NCBI RefSeq assembly: GCF_029714365.1
Contig: NZ_CP121660.1
Location: 1,674,001-1,738,000, forward strand
DNA length: 64,000 nucleotides
Origin: Sinorhizobium terangae
GTDB taxonomy: Bacteria; Pseudomonadota; Alphaproteobacteria; Rhizobiales; Rhizobiaceae
Direction: 5' to 3'
Below, piece after piece: positions 18,343 through 26,537 of this stretch; the first letter of the stretch is position 1; each line of letters opens with the position of its first letter. Below the pieces are notes generated by a model. That model saw nothing but the letters and a program-made list of their open reading frames with translations, was not told the DNA's origin and did no database searches. The position numbers and the translations under genes were made by a program.

Positions 18343-18855
18343 ATGATTTCGACATTCGCAGCTTCGCTCGCATTCTTCCTCTTCGCCGGAATGATGACCT
18401 ATGCCGGCGTCAGGGACGTGACGACCATGACCATATCGAACCGCCTCGTGCTTGCGCTGGCCGTCTCCTTTGCGCTTCTCGCGCCCGCCGCAGGGCTGGG
18501 GGTAGCCACGATCTCGTCGAGCATTCTCCTTGCCTCCGGCGTCCTGGTCTCGACCTTCGTGCTCTTTTCCTTCGGCTGGATCGGCGGCGGCGACGCAAAG
18601 CTCTTGCCTGTGGCCGTCCTCTGGCTCGGGCCAGGCCTCGCGCTCGACTTCCTCCTTTACACGGCCCTGATCGGGGCGGCGCTGACGCTTGGCCTCCTTC
18701 AATTCCGGCGCATGCCCCTGCCGGTGGTCCTGAAGAAGACGCCCTGGTCCGCGCGCCTGCACGCCCCCGACACGGGTGTCCCCTACGGGGCGGCGATGGC
18801 GCCTGCGGCGCTCCTGCTGCTGCCGCAAAGCCATTGGTTCTCGGCCCTTCTCTGA
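18343..18855 (+). CDS. cpaA: Flp prepilin peptidase CpaA/TadV
   Basis: A 170-residue membrane protein with about five to six hydrophobic helices. It has the two catalytic aspartates of the type IV prepilin peptidase family: the first in VRDVTTMTISN and the second in IGGGDAKLLP. It would cut the Flp pilin encoded at 22671 and the TadE-like proteins after their conserved glycine. The start ATG at 18343 gives a clean N-terminal membrane helix. It is the first gene of the pilus operon, 44 bases before cpaB. Confidence 0.9.
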   Translation: MISTFAASLAFFLFAGMMTYAGVRDVTTMTISNRLVLALAVSFALLAPAAGLGVATISSSILLASGVLVSTFVLFSFGWIGGGDAKLLPVAVLWLGPGLALDFLLYTALIGAALTLGLLQFRRMPLPVVLKKTPWSARLHAPDTGVPYGAAMAPAALLLLPQSHWFSALL

Positions 18856-18899
18856 ACGGCGGCAGCCCGACCCCTTACCGATCGATAGAGGTCTAACCA

Positions 18900-19688
18900 A
18901 TGATCCGTTTTGCTATTCTCCTGCTCGCGCTGGCAGCTGGCGGCGCTGCCTCCTGGTTGGCGCTCGGCGCCGCAGACCAGCCGGCAGTCGCGGCCGCACA
19001 AGTGCAAGAAGCCCCTTCGCAGGAAGTGCTCGTCGCGTCTGCGGAGCTCAAGCGCGGGACGGTTCTGGAAGACGGTCATGTGCGGTGGCAGGCATGGGAG
19101 GGGGAGATCCCTCCTGTGTTCATCAGCCGCAGCTCGCGCCCGGATGCCATCGCATCTCTGGCGGGGTCGCTGGCCCTGGGCGACTTCGTTGCCGGAGAGC
19201 CTATCCGTCAAGACAAGGTCGCCCAGCGTGGCGCCGGCTTCCTTTCCAGCATGCTGCCTTCAGGGAAACGGGCGATAGCTGTCCGCGTGACTGCGGAAAG
19301 CACGGCCGGCGGGTTCATCCTGCCCAACGACCATGTCGACGTCGTCCATACCGTCGCTCGCTCGGGCTCGGGAAATGAGGGCGATGTCGTCAGCCGCGCC
19401 ATCCTCTCCAACATACGCGTACTCGCGGTCGACCAGACGGTTTCGGAAGGGGCAGACGGGACCTCGGTCATCGGCAAGACCGCGACGCTCGAAGCGGATC
19501 CCCAGCAAATCGCAACGATCGCGGCGGCGGAAGCTTCCGGCACGGTCTCGCTCGCGCTCCGGCCGTTGGTCGACAATCACGAACCATCGGTCGTTGAGAC
19601 CGAAGGACATCGTCGCGGCGTGGTCCGCGTCATCAGTGGCGGCCGGACCTCAATGATTGAAGTTCCCTCCCGCTCCGGCGGAAGCTGA
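18900..19688 (+). CDS. cpaB: Flp pilus assembly protein CpaB
   Basis: A 262-residue periplasmic protein with an N-terminal signal or membrane helix (residues 2-22). A SAF-type domain follows at about 40-110 (VLVASAELKRGTVLEDGHVRW) and then the CpaB/RcpC part (AVRVTAESTAGGFILPNDHVDVV). CpaB helps the secretin CpaC in the periplasm; here cpaC lies 18 kb away, at 38011. The ATG at 18900 is preceded by agaggtc. It is followed after 24 bases by the cpaE-tadE fusion gene. Confidence 0.9.
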   Translation: MIRFAILLLALAAGGAASWLALGAADQPAVAAAQVQEAPSQEVLVASAELKRGTVLEDGHVRWQAWEGEIPPVFISRSSRPDAIASLAGSLALGDFVAGEPIRQDKVAQRGAGFLSSMLPSGKRAIAVRVTAESTAGGFILPNDHVDVVHTVARSGSGNEGDVVSRAILSNIRVLAVDQTVSEGADGTSVIGKTATLEADPQQIATIAAAEASGTVSLALRPLVDNHEPSVVETEGHRRGVVRVISGGRTSMIEVPSRSGGS

Positions 19689-19712
19689 TTTTTTCAAGGA
19701 AGTTTCGAACCA

Positions 19713-21452
19713 ATGAAACAGCTCGACAACACGACCTGCGAAACCTCCCCGGCGGCGTCGGCACTGCCGCCGATCCCGAAGGTCGACATCGCCGTCTTCT
19801 GCCGATCCGAGGAGGTGACGCAGGCAGTCCGTGTGGCGGCATCCGACCGTCGCATGGCGCGCGCCACTGTGACGATAAAGACCGGAGGAATAAGCGAAGC
19901 CACAGCGCACTACGGTGGCGTCATCTCGCCGAACCTCGTGGTCGTGGAAAACGATGACATCGAAGTCCGGCTGATGGCGGCGCTGGAGGGCCTAGCCATG
20001 GAGTGCGTCACGGGTACCAAGGTCATCGTAATAGGCCGTTCCAACGACGTCGGGCTCTATAAGAAGCTCATGGATGCCGGCGTGAGCGACTATCTCATCG
20101 CGCCGCTCGATCCCATGGATTTCGTCGCGGCAGTGCATCGCTGCTTTCGTAGCCCGGTCGAGGAGAAGCTCGGGCGTATTGTCGCCTTTGTCGGCGCCAA
20201 AGGCGGAACCGGATCCTCGACGCTCGCGCACAACGTTGCCTATGCAATGTCCAAGCGCGTGGATGCAGATGTGCTCTTGGCCGATCTCGACCTCCAATCC
20301 GGTACCCTGGACCTGAACTTCGATATCGAGGCGAGCCAGGGCATGGTCGATGTTCTGCAGAGCCCCGACCGCTTGGACGAGGTGCTGTTGCGCCGTCTCG
20401 CGGTGCACCATACGGATCGCCTGCATCTCCTGCCGGCGCCCGCGAACCTCGACAAGTTCGTCAGCCTCGGCGAGGACGAGGTCGACCACCTTCTCGGCGT
20501 CGCTCGCTCGAGTTCCTGGCATCTTGTCGTCGACCTCCCGCATATCTGGACCGGTTGGACGCGCAAGATCCTGCTCGAAGCGGATGAAATCGTCATTACG
20601 GCGACCCCGGATCTCGCCAGCATGCGCAATGCGAAGAACCTGATCGACTTCTTGAGGAGGGCGCGGCCGAACGATCCGCTGCCGAGGCTGGTGCTTAACA
20701 AGACCGAGACGCCGAAGCTTGCCGAGATCAAGCCGAAGGACTTCGTCGCTGCGGTCCGGCTCGAGGAGAGCGTGTCCGTTCCCTTCGATCCGAAGCTATT
20801 CGGTGCCGCGGCTAACAATGGCCGGTTGGTGATCGATCAGGCACCCGGGTCTGCGGCGGGCGGGGCAATCGCCGCCCTGGCGTGGCGCGTGAGCGGAACA
20901 AGGGAGAGACGAGCCGATCGGAGCGGGTTGAAGGCGCTGCTGCAATCGGTCCTCAAGCGCGGCAAATCGAATGGGCCATCGGCACTGCGCAAGAAAGCAG
21001 GCGAACTCAACGCGTCGCAGGCAGGCGCCTCGGCGACCGAATTTGCCCTCATAGCGCCGGTGCTCGCCCTCGCTCTTGTCGCAATGGCCGATGTCGGGTT
21101 TGCGCTTTACGAACGGATGACGATCGACCATGCGCTGCGCGCCGGCGCGCAAGCTGCCATGGCAGACCCCGGGCCGACGCAAGTCCAGAAGGTGATGCAG
21201 TCCACGTTGGCCAAAAGCGCGCTGCTGGCCAATGCCACCGTGTCAGCGGTGAAGCGCTACTGCGCCTGCCCGGAAGATACAGACGTCGATCCGGACACGG
21301 CGCCGCAATGCGGAACGAGCCTTTGCGCCAATGCAGCGGCGCCGTTCATCTACTACCGCTTGGCAGCGACGAAGAGCTATCAGCCTATGTCGCTGCCCGA
21401 GGTGCTCCCCACGTTTGAACTCAACTCCACCATGCAGGTGCAGGTCCGATGA
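19713..21452 (+). CDS. cpaE: CpaE pilus-localisation ATPase fused to a TadE pseudopilin
   Basis: One uninterrupted 579-residue frame. Residues 1 to about 410 are CpaE/TadZ: a receiver-like N-domain, then a MinD/ParA-type ATPase with deviant Walker A KGGTGSSTLAHN and VLLADLDLQSGTLDL. After a basic linker (about 410-428) comes a TadE-type segment, ASQAGASATEFALIAPVLA, with the glycine/alanine prepilin-type cut site, glutamate and hydrophobic helix, then a cysteine-containing C-terminal part. These are normally separate proteins, CpaE cytoplasmic and TadE exported. The stop overlaps the ATG of the next tadE-like gene (ATGA). Either the prepilin peptidase releases the halves or the fused protein tethers CpaE to the membrane. 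Confidence 0.85.
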   Translation: MKQLDNTTCETSPAASALPPIPKVDIAVFCRSEEVTQAVRVAASDRRMARATVTIKTGGISEATAHYGGVISPNLVVVENDDIEVRLMAALEGLAMECVTGTKVIVIGRSNDVGLYKKLMDAGVSDYLIAPLDPMDFVAAVHRCFRSPVEEKLGRIVAFVGAKGGTGSSTLAHNVAYAMSKRVDADVLLADLDLQSGTLDLNFDIEASQGMVDVLQSPDRLDEVLLRRLAVHHTDRLHLLPAPANLDKFVSLGEDEVDHLLGVARSSSWHLVVDLPHIWTGWTRKILLEADEIVITATPDLASMRNAKNLIDFLRRARPNDPLPRLVLNKTETPKLAEIKPKDFVAAVRLEESVSVPFDPKLFGAAANNGRLVIDQAPGSAAGGAIAALAWRVSGTRERRADRSGLKALLQSVLKRGKSNGPSALRKKAGELNASQAGASATEFALIAPVLALALVAMADVGFALYERMTIDHALRAGAQAAMADPGPTQVQKVMQSTLAKSALLANATVSAVKRYCACPEDTDVDPDTAPQCGTSLCANAAAPFIYYRLAATKSYQPMSLPEVLPTFELNSTMQVQVR

Positions 21453-21874
21453 CGTCGCCTCGACCGGGCCTGCGGTCCCTGTGGCGCAGCGAAGCCGGCG
21501 CGACGGCGGTGGAATTCGCACTCGTGTGCCTGCCGCTGCTGCTGCTCCTTCTCGGCGTGATGGAATTTGGCCGCGTCCTTTACGTACGCAACGATCTCTC
21601 GCACGCCGCCGACATTGCTGCGCGCAAGGTGCTCATCCGGCAGATTGCCCGCGATGCCCCTGACAGCGAAGCGCAAACCAAGCTGGAGAGCGCGGTGCGA
21701 GAGAGTTTCCACAGCGGCGATTCCTCGCGGCTTCAAGTCGTCACCGGGAAGGAAACGGTGGACGGCATCGATTTTCGCGTTTTGTCGATCCAGTACCCCT
21801 TCACCTTCGTGCTGCCTGGATTGGGGGAAAGCTCTTTCAACCTTCAGCTTTCGCGGCGCATTCCGATCCAGTGA
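21449..21874 (+). CDS. tadE: TadE-like pseudopilin
   Basis: A 141-residue protein with an N-terminal basic stretch, then RSEAGATAVEFALVCLPLLLLLLG, split here as RSEAGATAVEFA and the following leucine-rich helix. This is the prepilin-type cleavage and membrane segment of TadE. The rest is a small extracytoplasmic domain. Its start overlaps the stop of the CpaE-TadE fusion. It converges with the gene at 21879, with a gap of only 4 bases. Together with the fused TadE segment and TadG it gives three pseudopilin-type modules in this locus. Confidence 0.85.
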   Translation: MTSPRPGLRSLWRSEAGATAVEFALVCLPLLLLLLGVMEFGRVLYVRNDLSHAADIAARKVLIRQIARDAPDSEAQTKLESAVRESFHSGDSSRLQVVTGKETVDGIDFRVLSIQYPFTFVLPGLGESSFNLQLSRRIPIQ

Positions 21875-21878
21875 TCAT

Positions 21879-22397
21879 TCAAGGACTGCCAGCGCCTGTG
21901 GGATTGGCGTCTTCACCGGACTGCGGCGCAGTGCTCTGAGATTGCGGAGCGCTCTGTTCGCCGGATTGAACCGGATCGCAGCGACTAGTACAGTTATATG
22001 TTGTCCTACCCGTGCCCTCGTCGACGGTGACCAAGCGGCCGCCTGCGGCCACTACGTCAACGATGACATTGGCGACCTCGGCGCCATCCGCGCCCATGAC
22101 GATGAGGTTTGTCGAACCGGGCGCCTTGCCGGTTAGAATGACAGTTTTGTCATCGCTGAGAGTCGCCTGCGCGACGCCCGGATTGCCAATGACGAGCGTG
22201 CTCGCGGGCCGGGTCAGCAGGAGCGTTCTGGCGAAATCCACGATCACCTTGACGACACCCTCGGTCTGGCGGGTCGGCTGCAGTGTGGTGGCCGCTGGGG
22301 GGACATTTTCCGCAGCCTGCGCCGCGCCAAGGGCGGCGCAGGTCGCGACCGCTAGAACAAGCCATCCGGCGCCGATGCGCATTGGAATCACTCCCAT
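21879..22397 (-). CDS. Secreted stand-alone CpaC N-domain protein
   Basis: About 172 residues with an N-terminal signal peptide ending near AQAAE. The middle (VVKVIVDFARTLLLTRPASTLVIGNP, in two adjoining stretches, then LTGKAPGSTNLIVMGADG) matches the N-domain of secretin CpaC, compare TGKSFGDLVIGSAELIDVV and RGKQTGSTNISVYDD in the cpaC gene at 38011. The C-terminal tail is Gln/Ser/Pro-rich with two cysteines. No secretin barrel follows. ATGs at 22397 and 22382 both have purine-rich leaders; the longer frame to 22418 is less likely. It probably helps periplasmic pilus assembly and is divergent from flp. Confidence 0.72.
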   Translation of the reverse strand: MGVIPMRIGAGWLVLAVATCAALGAAQAAENVPPAATTLQPTRQTEGVVKVIVDFARTLLLTRPASTLVIGNPGVAQATLSDDKTVILTGKAPGSTNLIVMGADGAEVANVIVDVVAAGGRLVTVDEGTGRTTYNCTSRCDPVQSGEQSAPQSQSTAPQSGEDANPTGAGSP

Positions 22398-22670
22398 CGG
22401 TTGCTCCCGATATCTCAACGGATGGATGTGTCATCCGTTCCAACAAGACTGGCAAAGCATGGAACTAGTGCAATGCCGACGATCGGACTAGGCCAACCGG
22501 CCGAGGCGTTCGCGGGCGGCCATCGGCCATCAGGCTGAATGGATCGAGAGGGTTAATAAAGTCTATATGAGGGCCACACAGCAAGCGGGAAACGAGGCAG
22601 AACCTGGCCCGGCCCTGTGATGCCGAACTTGGCGTCGGCGCAACCTCAAACCACTGAAGGACCCCGAACC
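22398..22670. promoter_or_regulatory. Control region between the CpaC-N gene and flp
   Basis: This region holds the second copy of the motif pair seen at 18208-18273: cggactaggccaaccggccg at 22484-22503 (inverted relative to the first copy) and ggccatcaggctgaatgg at 22525-22542. Just downstream is an AT-rich run (gttaataaagtctatatgag, 22551-22570) that could hold the flp promoter. Confidence 0.5.
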
Positions 22671-22832
22671 ATGAAGAATCTTCTTGTCCGCTTTGCCCGC
22701 AACGAATCCGGCGCGACCGCGATCGAATATGGCCTGATTGCCGGTCTCATCTCCGTCGTCATTATCGGTGTGGTCACGACTATCGGCACTGACCTGGCTG
22801 CGAAGTTCACTTCCATCGCCAACGCGCTCTGA
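22671..22832 (+). CDS. flp: Flp/Fap-type major pilin
   Basis: A 53-residue prepilin, the usual size for Flp. The leader MKNLLVRFARNESG is followed by ATAIEYGLIAGLI, the Flp motif with glycine before the cut, glutamate at +5 position and tyrosine next to it, then one hydrophobic helix. The start ATG at 22671 gives the proper leader; upstream codons from 22617 do not belong. The peptidase is CpaA at 18343. A hairpin follows the gene and could limit readthrough into cpaF. Confidence 0.92.
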   Translation: MKNLLVRFARNESGATAIEYGLIAGLISVVIIGVVTTIGTDLAAKFTSIANAL

Positions 22833-22863
22833 GCGTTTCCAGCAACTGGACGCCGGTCGGCAA

Positions 22864-22895
22864 GCGAAGCGGAGGGCATCGCCTTCCGCTTTCGC
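22864..22895 (+). terminator. Hairpin between flp and cpaF, likely attenuator
   Basis: gcgaagcggagggc (22864-22877) pairs with gccttccgctttcgc (22881-22895) with one bulge, across a 3-base loop, followed by gttta. It fits the common pattern of a partial terminator behind a highly expressed pilin gene. No long T run is present. Confidence 0.5.
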
Positions 22896-22943
22896 GTTTA
22901 ACGATCTCAAACATCTCAATCTCGACAAACAAGAGCGATAACG

Positions 22944-24374
22944 ATGTTCGGCAAGAAATCCATCTTGGAGGAGCGAGTTCCTGAAACTCCGGCGCAGGCA
23001 GCGGCAGAAAGCGAACCGCAAGCCGCGCCGGCAATAGTCCCGGCTCCACGGGCGGTCGAAAATCCGGCCGCCGTGAAGTCAGAAAAAGCTGAACAATATT
23101 ATGCTCTGAAGAAGGAAATCTTCAGCGCGCTCATCGCCACGATCGACGTGGCGGTGCTGTCGACCATGGATGGCGAGCAGGCGCGCAAGGAAATTGGCGC
23201 GATCATCAACGACATCGTCGCGGCGAAGAAGGCCGGCATTTCCCTGGCCGAGCAGAACGACCTTCTCAACGACATCTGCAACGACATTCTGGGCTACGGT
23301 CCTCTCGAGCCCTTGCTCGCACGCGACGACATCGCCGACATCATGGTGAATGGCGCGAACCAGGTCTTCATCGAAGTGGCCGGTCGGGTGCAGCAAACGG
23401 GTATTCGCTTCCGCGACAACGAACAGCTCCTGAACATCTGCCAGCGCATCGTCAGCCAGGTCGGCCGGCGCGTCGATGAGTCGAGCCCGATCTGCGACGC
23501 ACGTCTGGCGGACGGTTCGCGCGTCAACGTCATCGCACCGCCGCTTGCCATCGATGGCCCCAGCCTGACGATCCGCAAATTCAAGAAGGAAAAACTGACG
23601 CTCGACCAGTTGGTGCGTTTCGGTTCGATCTCGCGCGAAGGCGCCGAGATCCTCAAGATCATCGGCCGCGTGCGCTGCAATATCCTTATCTCCGGCGGCA
23701 CGGGCTCGGGAAAGACGACGCTGCTCAATTGCCTTACCGGCTATATCGACGACGGCGAACGCATCATCACCTGCGAAGACGCGGCAGAGCTGCAATTGCA
23801 GCAGCCGCACGTCGTACGCCTTGAAACCCGCCCGCCCAATATCGAAGGCCAAGGTGAAATCACGATGCGCGCGCTCGTCAAGAACTGCCTGCGCATGCGT
23901 CCGGAGCGGATCATCGTCGGCGAGGTGCGCGGGCCGGAGGCCTTCGATTTGCTTCAGGCGATGAACACCGGCCATGACGGTTCGATGGGAACGCTGCACG
24001 CCAACTCGCCGCGCGAGGCGCTCTCCCGCATCGAGGCGATGATCACCATGGGCGGGCATTCGCTGCCCGGCAAGGCAATTCGGGAGATGCTTGTTTCGTC
24101 CGTCGACGTGATCGTCCAGGCGGCACGCCTTCGTGATGGCTCCCGCCGCATCACCCACATCACCGAAGTGCTCGGCATGGAAGGCGACGTGATCACGACC
24201 CAGGACCTCTTCGTCTACGAAATGGTTGGTGAGGACGAAAAGGGCAACATCATCGGACGGCATCGCTCGACCGGGATCGGCCGCCCGGCATTTTGGGACC
24301 GCGCCCGCTATTTCGGTGAGGAGGCCCGTCTTGCCGCCGCCCTCGACGCAGCGGAATTGAAAGCGGCTGCATAG
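22944..24374 (+). CDS. cpaF: Tad pilus secretion ATPase CpaF/TadA
   Basis: A 476-residue hexameric type II/IV secretion ATPase. The N-terminal 50 residues are Ala/Pro-rich and variable. The N-domain holds [19 protein letters not shown]. The motor domain has Walker [22 protein letters not shown] (Asp box), Walker B region [12 protein letters not shown] and the histidine box [13 protein letters not shown]. It powers assembly and perhaps retraction of the Flp pilus at the inner membrane with TadB and TadC. It is followed by tadB after 26 bases. Confidence 0.95.
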   Translation: MFGKKSILEERVPETPAQAAAESEPQAAPAIVPAPRAVENPAAVKSEKAEQYYALKKEIFSALIATIDVAVLSTMDGEQARKEIGAIINDIVAAKKAGISLAEQNDLLNDICNDILGYGPLEPLLARDDIADIMVNGANQVFIEVAGRVQQTGIRFRDNEQLLNICQRIVSQVGRRVDESSPICDARLADGSRVNVIAPPLAIDGPSLTIRKFKKEKLTLDQLVRFGSISREGAEILKIIGRVRCNILISGGTGSGKTTLLNCLTGYIDDGERIITCEDAAELQLQQPHVVRLETRPPNIEGQGEITMRALVKNCLRMRPERIIVGEVRGPEAFDLLQAMNTGHDGSMGTLHANSPREALSRIEAMITMGGHSLPGKAIREMLVSSVDVIVQAARLRDGSRRITHITEVLGMEGDVITTQDLFVYEMVGEDEKGNIIGRHRSTGIGRPAFWDRARYFGEEARLAAALDAAELKAAA

Positions 24375-24400
24375 CCAAGATCAACACAGGTGCACGGCAA

Positions 24401-25402
24401 ATGCTGTCTTCGCTACTGCTTCCCGCGATTGTCTTTCTGTTGGCGTCCAGCAGCGTTGCCGGCGTGATGGTCGTCGCCTTCTACCCCCGCGTGGTCAAGG
24501 CAAGCGCCTATCGCCACAGGTTCGAACGCATTGCTGCCGTGCCAGAACGTCAGCGGGGCAAGCGCCCGGAAGAGGATGTCCGCGACCGTCGGCGTTCGGT
24601 GGAAAAGACGTTGCGCGAGATCGAAGCCAAGCACGAGGCGAACGCCCGCAAGGGCCGCAAACCAGCCTTGGCGGGCAGGATACGCCAAGCCGGCCTGCAA
24701 TGGTCGACGAAAACTTATTCTCTCATCAGCGCCGCTGCGGCTCTGGTCACCTGGGGCGTGATGCTCTTCCTGGGCTTTGGCATGCTGGTCGCTGGTGGGT
24801 TCGCGATAGCCGGTGGGTTGCTGCTGCCGCACGTCTATGTGAATGCGAAGCGCAAGTCGCGCTTTGCGCGTTTCGCTTCCGAGTTTCCGAATGCCGTCGA
24901 TGTTATCGTGCGAGGGCTCAAAGCGGGCTTGCCCATGCCCGATTGCCTGAGGGTGATCGCAGCGGAAGCACAGGAGCCGGTCAAAGGCGAGTTCGTCACC
25001 ATTGCACAGGACCAGACGCTCGGCATTCCGGTCGATGAAGCGGTGCAGCGCATGTGCGAACGGATACCGCTGCCCGAAGCCAATTTCTTTGCCATCGTCA
25101 TCGCCATTCAAACGCGGACCGGCGGAAGCCTCGCCGAAGCGCTCGGAAACCTCTCCAAGGTGCTGCGGGAGCGGAAGAAGATGAAAGCCAAGATCAAGGC
25201 TATGAGCGCTGAGGCAAAGTCTTCCGCCGGCATCATCGGTGCGCTGCCGTTTTTCGTCGCCGGCGCCGTGTACCTGACGAGTCCGGATTACATGGCGCTG
25301 TTGTTCACCACGCTGACGGGCAAGCTCGTCCTTGCGGGTTGCGGGCTTTGGATGAGCGCGGGCATTTTCGTCATGCGCAAAATGATCAACTTCGACTTCT
25401 GA
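24401..25402 (+). CDS. tadB: Inner-membrane pilus platform protein TadB
   Basis: A 333-residue GspF/T2SSF-type membrane protein. It has an N-terminal helix (about 5-25), a charged cytoplasmic linker, two helices around 105-150, then the T2SSF domain with FASEFPNAVDVIVRGLKAG and GGSLAEALGNLS, and two C-terminal helices. It forms the platform on which CpaF acts. It is followed by tadC after 8 bases, so the two are translated from one message. Confidence 0.92.
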   Translation: MLSSLLLPAIVFLLASSSVAGVMVVAFYPRVVKASAYRHRFERIAAVPERQRGKRPEEDVRDRRRSVEKTLREIEAKHEANARKGRKPALAGRIRQAGLQWSTKTYSLISAAAALVTWGVMLFLGFGMLVAGGFAIAGGLLLPHVYVNAKRKSRFARFASEFPNAVDVIVRGLKAGLPMPDCLRVIAAEAQEPVKGEFVTIAQDQTLGIPVDEAVQRMCERIPLPEANFFAIVIAIQTRTGGSLAEALGNLSKVLRERKKMKAKIKAMSAEAKSSAGIIGALPFFVAGAVYLTSPDYMALLFTTLTGKLVLAGCGLWMSAGIFVMRKMINFDF

Positions 25403-25410
25403 GAAACAAG

Positions 25411-26379
25411 ATGAGTCTCGGCCTCTATATTCCCGATCCGGAACAGCTATCTGCGCTGATGGCAGGGCTCTCCGCCTTTTGCGCGGTCGTCGTCGTTTCC
25501 TGGCCCTATGTCTTTCGGGACACGTTGGCAGATCGTATGAAAAAGGTGGAGAGCGAACGCGAACGTATCCGCCAGAAAGAGCGTTCCCGGCTTGGCACCG
25601 AGAAGAGTGCAGCGTCGCTGCGCGTCGAGCCGAAACGGCTGTTCCAGGCGATCGTCGATCGCTTCAATCTTGCCAAGCAGGCGGAGGACGGCGAAATCGT
25701 CCGCAAACTGAACATGGCCGGCTATCGCGGCCACGCGGCGATCACGGCCTTTCTGGCGGTAAGGCTGATTGCGCCGATCGTGATCTTCGCAGCCGCACTG
25801 TTGTATATCCTGCTGATCATTCGCCCGGAGGCGCCGCTGCCTCTGGTCCTGGGCATGGCCGCCGGTGTCGGTTCGCTCGGCTATTACGCGCCGGCGATCT
25901 TCATCAAGAACAGGATCACCAAGCGGCAGCAGGCGATCCGCCGATCATGGCCGGAGGCGCTGGACCTCCTGTTGATCACCGTCGAATCCGGTATGGGCAT
26001 CGAAAGCGCCTTCCGGAAAGTGGGCGAGGAGATCGGTGCGCAGTCACCGGAGATCGCGGAGGAAATCCTCCTCACCACGGCGGAGCTTTCCTACCTGCAG
26101 GACCGCCGGCAGGCCTTCGAGAACCTGGGGCACAGAACGGGCGCTGAGGGCGTGCGCGCGGTCGTGACCAGCCTTATCCAGGCGGAAAAATACGGCACGC
26201 CCCTCGGTCAGGCGCTCCGCGTGATGGCCCAGGAGAACCGAGACATGCGCATGAGCGAGGCGGAAAAAAAAGCGGCTGCCCTTCCGCCGAAGCTCACGGT
26301 GCCGATGATCGTCTTCTTCCTGCCTGTGCTCTTCGCCGTGATTATCACGCCGGCGGCGATCCAGATCATGAATATGTAG
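25411..26379 (+). CDS. tadC: Inner-membrane pilus platform protein TadC
   Basis: A 322-residue second GspF-type platform protein. N-terminal helix at about 15-35, central helices, then a T2SSF domain with SWPEALDLLLITVESGMGI and KYGTPLGQALRVMAQENRD, and a C-terminal helix rich in proline and valine. The ATG at 25411 was chosen over an upstream frame that runs back into tadB. It is the last gene of the pilus operon; a strong hairpin lies beyond it at 26478. Confidence 0.92.
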   Translation: MSLGLYIPDPEQLSALMAGLSAFCAVVVVSWPYVFRDTLADRMKKVESERERIRQKERSRLGTEKSAASLRVEPKRLFQAIVDRFNLAKQAEDGEIVRKLNMAGYRGHAAITAFLAVRLIAPIVIFAAALLYILLIIRPEAPLPLVLGMAAGVGSLGYYAPAIFIKNRITKRQQAIRRSWPEALDLLLITVESGMGIESAFRKVGEEIGAQSPEIAEEILLTTAELSYLQDRRQAFENLGHRTGAEGVRAVVTSLIQAEKYGTPLGQALRVMAQENRDMRMSEAEKKAAALPPKLTVPMIVFFLPVLFAVIITPAAIQIMNM

Positions 26380-26477
26380 GACGCGGATGAATGACGTGGT
26401 CGGGCGACCATAACAGCCGTTCCTGAGTTCGCCCGACGTATTGAGGTATTCGCTCGGGCAGAGTTGGGGGGCGAGAG

Positions 26478-26509
26478 CGGCGCTGCACGAGGTTCGGCGT
26501 GCAGCGCCG
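26478..26509. terminator. Perfect 12-bp hairpin between convergent tadC and cheB
   Basis: cggcgctgcacg (26478-26489) and cgtgcagcgccg (26498-26509) are perfect complements around an 8-base loop. The position between two converging operons suggests a bidirectional terminator. There is no T run on either side, so it may work only as a block to transcripts from 3' degradation or with Rho. Confidence 0.6.
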
Positions 26510-26537
26510 CAACTGACTCCGGCATTCTCAATCCACT

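Noticed and set aside
23079..24263. 394-codon minus-strand frame
   Set aside because: Antisense to cpaF; many histidine and aspartate residues typical of a mirrored high-GC frame.
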